From NCBI GenBank assembly GCA_002438065.1, contig DJSP01000117.1, positions 1 to 15,492 on the forward strand: a DNA stretch of 15,492 bases, read 5' to 3'. The position numbers and the translations under genes were made by a program. Below the pieces are notes generated by a model. That model saw nothing but the letters and a program-made list of their open reading frames with translations. It was not told the origin of the DNA and searched no databases. This DNA comes from Caryophanales bacterium UBA6331. GTDB taxonomy: Bacteria; Bacillota_I; Bacilli_A; RF39; UBA660. Position 1 is the first letter of the stretch. The number at the start of each line of letters is the position of its first letter. Below, piece after piece: positions 6,254 through 12,212 of this stretch.

Positions 6254-6730
6254 ATAATCGAGATAAGTGAAGTACTTAAAAGTACAAGAGAATCATCTGG
6301 ATTAAGTCTTAGCGAAGTATCAAAAGATTTAAACATTGATGAACTTATATTAACCCAAGTTGAGGAAGGAAATATAGGTGCTTTTAAAGATTTATTCGAA
6401 TTAAAGAGAATTCTTACTGAATATTCTAAATATTTAGGATTAAATCCAGTTGAAGTTATAGATGAATTTAATGAATACATGTTTGAAAAAACGTCTAAAT
6501 TACAAATTAAAAAGATTGAAGAAGCAGTTAAAGAAGATTTAAAAGAAGAACAAAATGATAAAAGAATAGCATCACCTTATACAAGATTAGCACCACTTAA
6601 AGATAATAAAACATTTGCTATATCAATTATTGTTATTGTAATTCTAGTTGTACTTGCTATAATTTGGAGTATTAAACAAGTTACAATGGGAAGTGTTGGA
6701 ACTAATATTATAAATTTCTTTTCAAAATAA
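6254..6730 (+). CDS. rodZ: RodZ-like cytoskeleton protein, apparent AUA start
   Basis: A bitopic membrane protein of the RodZ/YmfM family that links MreB-type cell-shape machinery to the membrane. Reading from 6254 gives 158 residues. An N-terminal HTH_25-type helix-turn-helix covers 1-72 (ISEVLKSTRESSGLSLSEVS at 4-23, LNIDELILTQVEEGN at 26-40, YLGLNPVEVI at 60-69). Then come a charged linker, SPYTRLAPL (107-115), a membrane helix (about 120-140), and only ~18 external residues. The frame has no ATG, GTG or TTG before Met76 (6479), yet the HTH domain is intact upstream of it. AAAGGAG (6238-6244) is ideally spaced for ATA at 6254; ATC (6257) and ATT (6248) fit less well. A stop lies at 6245. 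pgsA follows with its ribosome site overlapping this stop, as in the rodZ-pgsA-recA order of Bacillus. Confidence 0.85.
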   Translation: MIEISEVLKSTRESSGLSLSEVSKDLNIDELILTQVEEGNIGAFKDLFELKRILTEYSKYLGLNPVEVIDEFNEYMFEKTSKLQIKKIEEAVKEDLKEEQNDKRIASPYTRLAPLKDNKTFAISIIVIVILVVLAIIWSIKQVTMGSVGTNIINFFSK

Positions 6731-6740
6731 GGAGGATTAA

Positions 6741-7340
6741 ATGAATTTACCAAACAAAATAACTTTAGGAAGAATATTTTTATCTATATTAATATTAATA
6801 ATAATGATGTTTCCATTTTATGAAATGGGAATAGAAGAGACTAATTATTTAGTTATGGGAAGAGTAACAATTAGTTTAAAATATATTATATGTGGAATTT
6901 TATTCATAATAGCGTCAGTTACTGATTTCTTAGATGGAAATATTGCTAGAAAAAATAATCTAGTTACCGATTTTGGTAAAGTAATGGATGCCATAGCTGA
7001 TAAAATACTTGTAAATGGTGTCTTAATAATTATGGCTTATAATGGATTATTACCAGTAGTTGTACCAGTTATAATTATTTTAAGAGATACCGCAGTTGAT
7101 TCAATTAAAATGGTTGCCGGAAGTAAAAATGGTAAAGCAGTAGGAGCAAGTATATGGGGAAAAATGAAAACAGCATGTATGATGACTGGTTTATCATTAA
7201 TGTTCTTTTCTAATCTACCATTTGAATTATTTGGTTTTTCTCTAGGATATTATTTAGTAATCATTGCTTGTATACTTTCAATTTATTCAGGTATCCAATA
7301 TTTTGTTGCTAATAAAAATGTATTATTAAAGAATATTTAA
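6741..7340 (+). CDS. pgsA: CDP-diacylglycerol--glycerol-3-phosphate 3-phosphatidyltransferase
   Basis: An integral membrane enzyme that makes phosphatidylglycerol phosphate from CDP-diacylglycerol and glycerol 3-phosphate, the committed step to phosphatidylglycerol and cardiolipin. The 199-residue protein has the CDP-alcohol phosphotransferase signature D-G-x2-A-R-x8-G-x3-D-x3-D: D65, G66, A69, R70, G79, D83 and D87, with the preceding D62. About six hydrophobic helices are visible. The N-terminal NLPNKITLGRI (2-12) is typical of PgsA. AAGGAGG (6729-6735) overlaps the rodZ stop codon, implying translational coupling. No cinA gene separates pgsA from recA, unlike in B. subtilis. A short terminator follows. 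Confidence 0.95.
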   Translation: MNLPNKITLGRIFLSILILIIMMFPFYEMGIEETNYLVMGRVTISLKYIICGILFIIASVTDFLDGNIARKNNLVTDFGKVMDAIADKILVNGVLIIMAYNGLLPVVVPVIIILRDTAVDSIKMVAGSKNGKAVGASIWGKMKTACMMTGLSLMFFSNLPFELFGFSLGYYLVIIACILSIYSGIQYFVANKNVLLKNI

Positions 7341-7363
7341 CCTATTAATTAGGTTATTTTTTT
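7338..7363 (+). terminator. Terminator after pgsA
   Basis: TAACCTA (7338-7344) pairs with TAGGTTA (7350-7356), followed by seven Ts (7357-7363). The left arm includes the pgsA stop codon. The stem is short, so some read-through is possible. Confidence 0.7.
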
Positions 7364-7400
7364 ACCCTAATTTTTAAAAACTCCAAATTTAAAAATCTGT

Positions 7401-7414
7401 CGAACATTTTTTCG
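7401..7414 (+). promoter_or_regulatory. LexA (SOS) box upstream of recA
   Basis: CGAACATTTTTTCG differs by one base from the Gram-positive LexA palindrome CGAAC-N4-GTTCG. It ends nine bases before the -35 hexamer of recA, so bound LexA would hinder polymerase. This predicts DNA-damage induction of recA. Confidence 0.75.
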
Positions 7415-7423
7415 CAAAATGTA

Positions 7424-7452
7424 TTGACAAAAAAAATTTCTTATAATAAAAT
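7424..7452 (+). promoter_or_regulatory. recA promoter
   Basis: A perfect TTGACA (7424-7429), 17 bases, and TAAAAT (7447-7452). A better-looking TATAAT at 7442-7447 is only 12 bases from the -35 and so is disfavoured. Predicted start near 7459. Confidence 0.75.
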
Positions 7453-7485
7453 TAAATCATGAAGGAAAGATTAGGTGAATTATTT

Positions 7486-8526
7486 ATGAAAACAATTGAC
7501 GCAAAGGACAAAGATAAAGCATTAGAACAAGTACTAGCTGATATTGAAAAACAATTTGGTAAGGGCGCTATAATGAAGCTAGGAAGTTCTGAACACATGG
7601 AAATAGATGTAACATCAACTGGTTCACTTTCCCTAGATATCGCACTTGGCGTAGGAGGATTCCCAAAAGGAAGAATCATTGAAATATATGGACCTGAATC
7701 ATCAGGTAAAACAACAATTGCACTTCATGCTATTGCAGAAGTACAAAAAGCTGGAGGTAGAGCTGCATTTATTGATGCCGAACATGCCCTAGATCCAGTT
7801 TATGCTCAAAAATTAGGAGTAAACATTAATGAGTTATTATTATCTCAACCAGATACTGGAGAACAAGCATTAGAAATTTGTGATGCTTTAGTTAAAAGTG
7901 AAGCTGTAAGTATTGTAGTAATTGATTCAGTTGCTGCATTAGTTCCGCAAGCTGAAATTGAAGGTGAAATGGGAGATTCCCATGTTGGTTTACAAGCAAG
8001 ACTTATGTCTCAAGCTCTAAGAAAATTATCAGGAACAATATCTAAAACTAAAACAACAGCTATATTTATTAATCAGTTAAGAGAAAAAGTTGGAGTATTA
8101 TTTGGTAACCCTGAAACAACACCAGGTGGTAGAGCTTTAAAATTCTATTCTACAATTAGATTAGATATTAGACGTGGTGAACAAATAAAAATGGGAGATA
8201 GTGTTATTGGTAATAAGACAAACATTAAAGTTGTTAAAAATAAAGTAGCACCTCCATTTAGATCAGCAACAGTAGATATTATGTATGGTGAAGGTGTAAG
8301 TAAAACTGGAGAAATAGTTGATTTAGCTAGTGAAAATAACATTATTCAAAAATCTGGAGCATGGTTTAGTTATAATGGCGAAAAAATTGGTCAAGGTAGA
8401 GAAAATGTTAAACAATATTTAAAAATGAATCCTGACATTTTAGAAGAAATTGAAAATAAAGTAAGAGATATTTATAACATACCTTTAAATAAAAAAGGTA
8501 ATAAAATTAAAAAAGAAGAAGCTTAA
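7486..8526 (+). CDS. recA: Recombinase RecA
   Basis: An ATP-dependent strand-exchange protein that forms filaments on single-stranded DNA and triggers LexA self-cleavage. From the ATG at 7486 it has 346 residues, close to the 348 of B. subtilis. The Walker A motif GPESSGKTT is at 69-77, followed by the canonical [10 protein letters not shown], the Walker B strand [12 protein letters not shown], and [21 protein letters not shown]. The tail is Lys/Glu-rich. An in-frame ATG at 7459 was not chosen: it coincides with the predicted transcription start, whereas AGGTGA (7473-7478) is properly placed for 7486. A LexA box and a strong promoter precede it. Only an A/T-only potential stem (8508-8517 with 8550-8559) follows, so its transcript end is unclear. 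Confidence 0.97.
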   Translation: MKTIDAKDKDKALEQVLADIEKQFGKGAIMKLGSSEHMEIDVTSTGSLSLDIALGVGGFPKGRIIEIYGPESSGKTTIALHAIAEVQKAGGRAAFIDAEHALDPVYAQKLGVNINELLLSQPDTGEQALEICDALVKSEAVSIVVIDSVAALVPQAEIEGEMGDSHVGLQARLMSQALRKLSGTISKTKTTAIFINQLREKVGVLFGNPETTPGGRALKFYSTIRLDIRRGEQIKMGDSVIGNKTNIKVVKNKVAPPFRSATVDIMYGEGVSKTGEIVDLASENNIIQKSGAWFSYNGEKIGQGRENVKQYLKMNPDILEEIENKVRDIYNIPLNKKGNKIKKEEA

Positions 8527-8561
8527 TTTATAGATGCTGCTAAAATAGTTTCTTTTTTATA

Positions 8562-8590
8562 TTGATATTTAGTATTTTAAGTTATAGTAT
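8562..8590 (+). promoter_or_regulatory. Candidate promoter of the post-recA small unit
   Basis: TTGATA (8562-8567), 17 bases, and TAGTAT (8585-8590). An overlapping TATAGT at 8583-8588 fits the -10 better but with a 15-base spacer. The start would be near 8597, at the foot of a hairpin. Confidence 0.45.
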
Positions 8591-8729
8591 ATGAGACTAA
8601 GAGGAACAATATATTACATAATTATGTTTATTGTTCTCTTACCATTTGAGGGTGGTGGTTGAAAATTTTTACTTTATTATTATATTTACTGGGCTGTGTG
8701 AAGCTGTGATTATAAGGAGAGTGATGTTT

Positions 8730-8789
8730 ATGGAAAGAAAAACAAATAAAGAAACAAATGATAATCCAAAAACAAAATCAATGAAATGA
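8730..8789 (+). CDS. 19-residue hydrophilic micro-ORF
   Basis: Translates as MERKTNKETNDNPKTKSMK, very Lys/Asn/Thr-rich with no hydrophobic segment. AAGGAG (8714-8719) is well spaced for the ATG at 8730; an in-frame ATG at 8724 would add two residues but is too close. A terminator stem begins at the stop codon, as expected for a genuine short gene. The frame stays open back to 8622, so a longer product of up to 46 residues from GTG 8652, with a membrane-like N-terminus, cannot be excluded; that start has no well-placed ribosome site. Function unknown. Confidence 0.4.
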   Translation: MERKTNKETNDNPKTKSMK

Positions 8790-8818
8790 GTAGTTAAATA
8801 AAGACTACTTATTTTTTT
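8789..8818 (+). terminator. Terminator after the micro-ORF
   Basis: AGTAGT (8789-8794) pairs with ACTACT (8804-8809), extended by a T-G wobble, followed by TTATTTTTTT. The stem is short but the U run is good. Confidence 0.65.
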
Positions 8819-8853
8819 GTTAAAATTTTTAAAAATTTACCTCCGATAATTCC

Positions 8854-8882
8854 TTGATTATTTCTTTCTAATTCTTTATAAT
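8854..8882 (+). promoter_or_regulatory. rny promoter
   Basis: TTGATT (8854-8859), exactly 17 bases, and TATAAT (8877-8882). A start near 8889 leaves a leader of about 50 bases before the ATG at 8939. Confidence 0.75.
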
Positions 8883-8938
8883 AAGGATATAGAGATTATT
8901 AAAATAATTTTTATATAGAAAGATATGGAGGAAACATT

Positions 8939-10483
8939 ATGGACTTTATAAGTGTAGCTTCCATTTTATGTCTTTTAATTGGATTATTTGTAGGTGGAGC
9001 CCTAGTTGCGTTCTCAGGCTTCACAGCTGGCAAAAAATCAAATAAAATTTTAGATGACGCCAAAAAAGAGGCTGAAAAAACTAAACGTAACAGCCTTATG
9101 GAACTTAAAGAAGAAACTTTTAAATTACAACAAGCAACTGATCGCGAAATAAAAGAAAGAAAAAGCGAAATAAAAAATACTGAAGATAGACTTCTTCAAA
9201 GAGAAAAATCTTTAGATAAAAGAGAAGAATTATTACAAAACAGAGATAACTCTTTAGAAGAAAAAGATAAAAATTTAAGTGCAATGCAAAAGAAAATTCA
9301 AGAAAGAGAAGTTAAAATGGATGAACTTCTTAGAGAAGAAATTGAGAAATTAGAAAGTATTGCTAAACTTTCTAGAGAAAAAGCTCATGATCTTATTATG
9401 CAAAGAGTTGAAGATTCAATGAGCAAAGAGATAGCTGAATATATCAAAGATAGAGAATCAGAAGCCAAATTAGAAGTTGATAAAAAAGCTAAAGAATTGT
9501 TAGTAAACTCAATGGAAAAATATGCTAATGACGTTACAACAATTCAAACAGTTACTACTATTAGTTTGCCAAATGATGAAATGAAAGGTAGATTAATTGG
9601 TAGAGAAGGAAGAAACATTAGAACAATTGAAGCAGTTACAGGAGTAGATTTACTAATTGACGATACCCCTGAAGCAATTTCAATTTCATCTTTTGATCCT
9701 TTCCGTAGAGAAATTGCTAAACAAACAATTGAAACCTTAGTTAAAGATGGCCGTATTCACCCAACTAGAATTGAAGAAATATATGATAAAGTATGTAAGG
9801 ATATGAACGCAAGAATTACAGAAATTGGAAACGATACCATTAGAGAACTAGGAATAACTAGAATGGACTCAGAATTAGTTAAAACAATTGGTAAGTTAAA
9901 CTTTAGAACAAGTTATGGTCAAAATGCTTTGCAACATTCAAAAGAGGTTTCATACCTTTGTGGAATTATGGCTGCTGAACTTGGTGAAAATGTTAACCTT
10001 GCCAAAAGAGCAGGACTTTTACATGATATTGGAAAAGCAATCGATTTTGAAATGGAAGGCTCACATGTTGAAATAGGGGCTGATCTTGCTAAAAAGTATG
10101 GTGAAAATGAAGTTGTTATTAACGCTATTGAATCACATCATGGAGATAAAGAAGCTAAAAACATTATATCTGTTTTAGTATCAATTGCTGATACAATGTC
10201 CGCATCACGTCCTGGTGCAAGAAACGATACTATGGAAAACTATATCAAGAGACTAGAAGAACTAGAAACAATTGGTAATAGTTTTGAAGGTGTTGATAAA
10301 ACATTCGCAATGCAAGCCGGTCGTGAACTTAGAGTTATTGTAAAACCAGATAAAGTTGATGATTTAACATCATTCAAGATTGCAAGAGAAATTAAAGAAA
10401 GAATTGAATCTGAAATGCAATATCCAGGTACAATTAAAATAACTGTAATTAGAGAAACAAGAGCTCAAGAAGAAGCAAAATAA
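8939..10483 (+). CDS. rny: Ribonuclease Y
   Basis: A membrane-anchored endoribonuclease that starts decay of much mRNA in Firmicutes. The 514 residues show the full family layout: an N-terminal membrane helix (about 4-26), a long charged coiled coil (about 33-200), a KH RNA-binding domain with GRLIGREGRNIR (217-228), and an HD phosphohydrolase domain with H333, the H362-D363 pair in LLHDIGKA, and ESHHGD (398-403). The closing TIKITVIRETRA segment is also typical. GGAGGA (8927-8932) sets the ATG start. It has its own promoter. The recA-to-rny order resembles Bacillus. In B. subtilis ymdB and spoVS follow rny, but here rny is followed by a terminator and convergent rpmB. Confidence 0.96.
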   Translation: MDFISVASILCLLIGLFVGGALVAFSGFTAGKKSNKILDDAKKEAEKTKRNSLMELKEETFKLQQATDREIKERKSEIKNTEDRLLQREKSLDKREELLQNRDNSLEEKDKNLSAMQKKIQEREVKMDELLREEIEKLESIAKLSREKAHDLIMQRVEDSMSKEIAEYIKDRESEAKLEVDKKAKELLVNSMEKYANDVTTIQTVTTISLPNDEMKGRLIGREGRNIRTIEAVTGVDLLIDDTPEAISISSFDPFRREIAKQTIETLVKDGRIHPTRIEEIYDKVCKDMNARITEIGNDTIRELGITRMDSELVKTIGKLNFRTSYGQNALQHSKEVSYLCGIMAAELGENVNLAKRAGLLHDIGKAIDFEMEGSHVEIGADLAKKYGENEVVINAIESHHGDKEAKNIISVLVSIADTMSASRPGARNDTMENYIKRLEELETIGNSFEGVDKTFAMQAGRELRVIVKPDKVDDLTSFKIAREIKERIESEMQYPGTIKITVIRETRAQEEAK

Positions 10484-10498
10484 CTTGTTTCTTTTTTT
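10453..10498 (+). terminator. Terminator overlapping the end of rny
   Basis: AGAAACAAG (10453-10461), inside the last rny codons, pairs with CTTGTTTCT (10484-10492), leading into a T run (10492-10498). The 22-base loop is large, but the stem is perfect. Confidence 0.6.
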
Positions 10499-10517
10499 CT
10501 TTAAAAATTTAGACAAT

Positions 10518-10543
10518 AAAAAAATATCCAAACACTGGATATC
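10518..10543 (-). terminator. Terminator of rpmB
   Basis: Minus strand: ATATCCA (plus 10536-10542) pairs with TGGATAT (plus 10524-10530), followed by seven Us encoded by the A run at 10518-10524. It starts right after the rpmB stop codon. Confidence 0.8.
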
Positions 10544-10714
10544 TTACTTAGCAGCTTTCTTAAAAACTCTAGCTTCTCTTGCTGTTAATCTAACCTTAAC
10601 ACCATTGATTGTATAAGTTTGTAAGTTAGGTTTTTGTTTACTATTAGTTTTATTATTAGCATGAGAGCTTAATTTAATAGATAAAGGTTTTTTGCTTGAA
10701 ATATTTTTAGCCAT
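10544..10714 (-). CDS. rpmB: 50S ribosomal protein L28
   Basis: A 56-residue basic protein of the large ribosomal subunit. The core SHANNKTNSKQKPNLQ (17-32) followed by GVKVRLTAREAR (38-49) matches the L28 pattern SHAxNxTKRxxxPNLQ...VRVSARxLR. The N-terminus, MAKNISSKKPLSIKL, diverges from the usual MAxxCxxTGK and has no cysteine. The protein is slightly shorter than the common 60-64 residues. The strong AAGGAGG site (plus 10722-10728) fixes the start. It is a single gene with its own promoter and terminator, convergent with rny and originally divergent from dnaE. Confidence 0.88.
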   Translation of the reverse strand: MAKNISSKKPLSIKLSSHANNKTNSKQKPNLQTYTINGVKVRLTAREARVFKKAAK

Positions 10715-10745
10715 TTTCTTTCCTCCTTAATTAAAATCTTCATTG

Positions 10746-10775
10746 ATTTTATCATAATATCTTAAATAAAGTCAA
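10746..10775 (-). promoter_or_regulatory. rpmB promoter
   Basis: Minus strand: TTGACT (plus 10770-10775), 18 bases, and TAAAAT (plus 10746-10751). It lies 18 bases outside the left end of the insertion sequence, so the element did not break it. Confidence 0.65.
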
Positions 10776-10784
10776 TGTTTTTAA

Positions 10785-10793
10785 GGCATTTTG
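10785..10793. repeat. Target site duplication, left copy
   Basis: GGCATTTTG directly abuts the left IS end and is identical to 12167-12175. Confidence 0.9.
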
Positions 10794-10832
10794 CAGGATA
10801 AACGCATGAAAATTTAAATTATGCGTTTTTTT
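10794..10832 (+). repeat. Left terminal inverted repeat with inward-facing terminator hairpin
   Basis: AAACGCAT (10800-10807) and ATGCGTTT (10821-10828) form an 8-bp stem with a 13-nt loop, followed by a T run to 10833. This should stop rightward transcripts entering the element. The transposase stop codon (10819-10821) lies within it. Confidence 0.8.
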
Positions 10833-12093
10833 TCAATAGTTTTGCTATGTCATTTGTATTTAAAAGTTTAAATATATTTTCAATTTCATTCTCAAAATCT
10901 ATTGATAATAAAAATCTAATCTTGTTTAAGCTTAAGTCATAATAAGTTTGGACAAATTTTAAAACTGCTAAACAGATTCGCTTTAATATTCCTAAATTTC
11001 TTGCCCCATTTTTTTCTAATGTTCTATTTGCATCATCCTTAAATACTATATCAAGTGGTGCGTGTAAATTATTTTCTACTCCCCAATGTTTTCTTATTGC
11101 ATCTGCAAATGAGTGTATATCATCTTTAAGACTAGTTATAAAGTATCTGTTTTCTTCTGTTATTTCTCCTGTTTGGATTGATTCAATTATTTTTTTCTCA
11201 ACTCCTATAGACTTAAATTTTTCCCATTTTTCTTTATTTTCTAACCATGATATCTTATCTGTCATATAGTATTTTCTAGTTATTATTTTGCTGTGTGATT
11301 TTTCAACGTATTCTGCATAATTTTCTTTTTCTATTTTTTCTAATATGTCTAAATCATCTAAATAATCTTTTATATCTTTATAGAATAATTTTTGATTTCC
11401 TTTTAGTGCCAATACGTAATCTCCTTTTGCGTCTTTTACTGCTGAAACTGTATCTTTTTGAGTATTTAATGCATCTGCTGTAAGAATACAATTTGTTAAA
11501 TCTAATTTTTTGATTAATTCTGGTCCCATTGGAATTTCATTACTTTTATCTTCTATATAATCCTGAACTAAAGACACTCCGTAATTATGAGAATAAATAC
11601 TCATTGTATTGAGTGCCTTTATTTCATCGGTGTTTTCTTTATTCCTACCACTTCCATTCGACACTTTTCCATCCATTGAAAGTGCATCTTTTACATTATC
11701 TTTAATTGTTAAATTATCAACTTTCTCTATAAAAAAATTTATGCAACTACTATATAATGTTTCTGGATTCAATAAAGAAATTACTCTTTGCATCGTATCG
11801 TGAGAGGGAATGCCATTTGGAAGTTCAAGAAAATTACTTAGCCATTTTTCCTTTGACTTTGCAAACATTGCAATTTCATCCCAACCATCACACCTTGCAA
11901 GTATAGCTAAAAATGCAATCATTATAATATCACTCATTAAATATTTTACTTTACCTTGAACTCTTGTGTCATTTTGTTCCTTAAAAATAATCATAAAATT
12001 TTGCAGTTCATTTGTTTCGATTTGATTTAAATCAATTTTTGTATCTTTAAACATTGCTTTTATTTCCTCCAATTTTTTACACTTTTTAGCCAT
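10819..12093 (-). CDS. ISAs1-family DDE transposase
   Basis: A 424-residue transposase that cuts and joins the element ends. The N-terminal DDE_Tnp_1-associated domain is recognisable: DTRVQGKVKYLMSDI (42-56), GIPSHDTMQRV (94-104). The catalytic triad candidates are D141 (SMDGK), D207 (LTADALNTQ) and E340 (HWGVENNLH). Family motifs KSNEIP (183-188), YVLALKGNQ (226-234) and ARNLGILKRICLAVLK (364-379) are also present. No frameshift or internal stop is seen, so it appears functional. The ATG at 12093 has a close GGTGAG site; Met14 (12054) has a better GGAGG (plus 12066-12070) and is a serious alternative start. Its promoter appears to lie in the right terminal repeat. Confidence 0.93.
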   Translation of the reverse strand: MAKKCKKLEEIKAMFKDTKIDLNQIETNELQNFMIIFKEQNDTRVQGKVKYLMSDIIMIAFLAILARCDGWDEIAMFAKSKEKWLSNFLELPNGIPSHDTMQRVISLLNPETLYSSCINFFIEKVDNLTIKDNVKDALSMDGKVSNGSGRNKENTDEIKALNTMSIYSHNYGVSLVQDYIEDKSNEIPMGPELIKKLDLTNCILTADALNTQKDTVSAVKDAKGDYVLALKGNQKLFYKDIKDYLDDLDILEKIEKENYAEYVEKSHSKIITRKYYMTDKISWLENKEKWEKFKSIGVEKKIIESIQTGEITEENRYFITSLKDDIHSFADAIRKHWGVENNLHAPLDIVFKDDANRTLEKNGARNLGILKRICLAVLKFVQTYYDLSLNKIRFLLSIDFENEIENIFKLLNTNDIAKLLKKNA

Positions 12094-12118
12094 ACCTCAC
12101 CATCTTATCCTTTTCTTT

Positions 12119-12146
12119 ATTATACACAAAAAAACGCATGTTTCAA
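12119..12146 (-). promoter_or_regulatory. Transposase promoter inside the right IS end
   Basis: Minus strand: TTGAAA (plus 12141-12146), 16 bases, and TATAAT (plus 12119-12124). The -35 occupies the loop of the terminal-repeat hairpin, and the start site, near 12112, lies beyond that hairpin's T run. Confidence 0.6.
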
Positions 12147-12166
12147 AATTTCATGCGTTTATCCTG
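12128..12166 (-). repeat. Right terminal inverted repeat with inward-facing terminator hairpin
   Basis: On the minus strand AAACGCAT (plus 12153-12160) and ATGCGTTT (plus 12132-12139) form a hairpin followed by seven Us (plus 12128-12134). It would stop leftward transcripts entering the element before they reach the transposase. Confidence 0.8.
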
Positions 12167-12175
12167 GGCATTTTG
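12167..12175. repeat. Target site duplication, right copy
   Basis: GGCATTTTG directly abuts the right IS end and is identical to 10785-10793. Confidence 0.9.
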
Positions 12176-12185
12176 TTGATTTAAA

Positions 12186-12194
12186 TGATATAAT
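12186..12194 (+). promoter_or_regulatory. Extended -10 promoter of dnaE
   Basis: TGATATAAT is an extended -10 with perfect TATAAT at 12189-12194. No clear -35 exists; the expected position (12166-12171) is the junction of the IS end and its target duplication. The insertion therefore replaced everything upstream of about -30 while the duplication restored the nearest bases. Confidence 0.65.
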
Positions 12195-12212
12195 ACCCTT
12201 AGAGAGGTACAT

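Larger units (their letters stand above)
8597..8818 (+). ncRNA. Candidate small transcript with hairpin and micro-ORFs
   Basis: A roughly 220-nt unit bounded by a plausible promoter and a terminator in the recA-rny gap. Its 5' end folds into a long hairpin, 8599-8611 with 8629-8640 (one bulged G), capped by the self-complementary ACATAATTATGT (8616-8627). A G-rich stretch follows (GAGGGTGGTGG, 8648-8658). A TTG-started peptide of 16 codons (8659-8709, hydrophobic, ending LLYLLGCVKL) is possible before the better-supported micro-ORF at 8730. No known RNA family is recognised. It may be a small mRNA, a regulatory RNA, or both. Confidence 0.4.
10794..12166 (-). mobile_element. Complete ISAs1-family insertion sequence, 1373 bp
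   Basis: The boundaries are exact. The element begins CAGGATAAACGCATGAAA at both ends and is flanked by a perfect 9-bp direct repeat, GGCATTTTG, consistent with the 8-10 bp duplications of ISAs1 elements. It carries one intact transposase on the minus strand. Terminal repeats span 39 bases (10794-10832 and 12128-12166) with 35 identical positions by my count; the differences fall in the hairpin loop. The intact transposase and identical target repeats suggest recent, possibly still active, insertion. It sits between the rpmB and dnaE promoters. Base composition is like its surroundings. Confidence 0.93.

Noticed and set aside
6226..6480. 84-residue minus-strand ORF
   Set aside because: It is antisense to the RodZ HTH coding region, has no ribosome site, and its sequence is the low-complexity shadow of the plus-strand gene.
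7442..7447. TATAAT as the recA -10
   Set aside because: Only 12 bases from the TTGACA -35; TAAAAT at 7447-7452 has the correct 17-base spacer.
7459..7488. Upstream ATG of recA at 7459 as the start
   Set aside because: The predicted transcription start falls on it, so it would be leaderless, while AGGTGA is correctly spaced for the ATG at 7486, giving the usual RecA length.
7452..7679. 75-residue minus-strand ORF opposite the recA start
   Set aside because: It overlaps the recA promoter and N-terminus on the opposite strand; no ribosome site or family features.
8652..8789. 46-residue protein from GTG 8652
   Set aside because: The frame is open and has a membrane-like start, but GAGG lies almost on the GTG, whereas AAGGAG is well placed for the internal ATG; kept only as an alternative.
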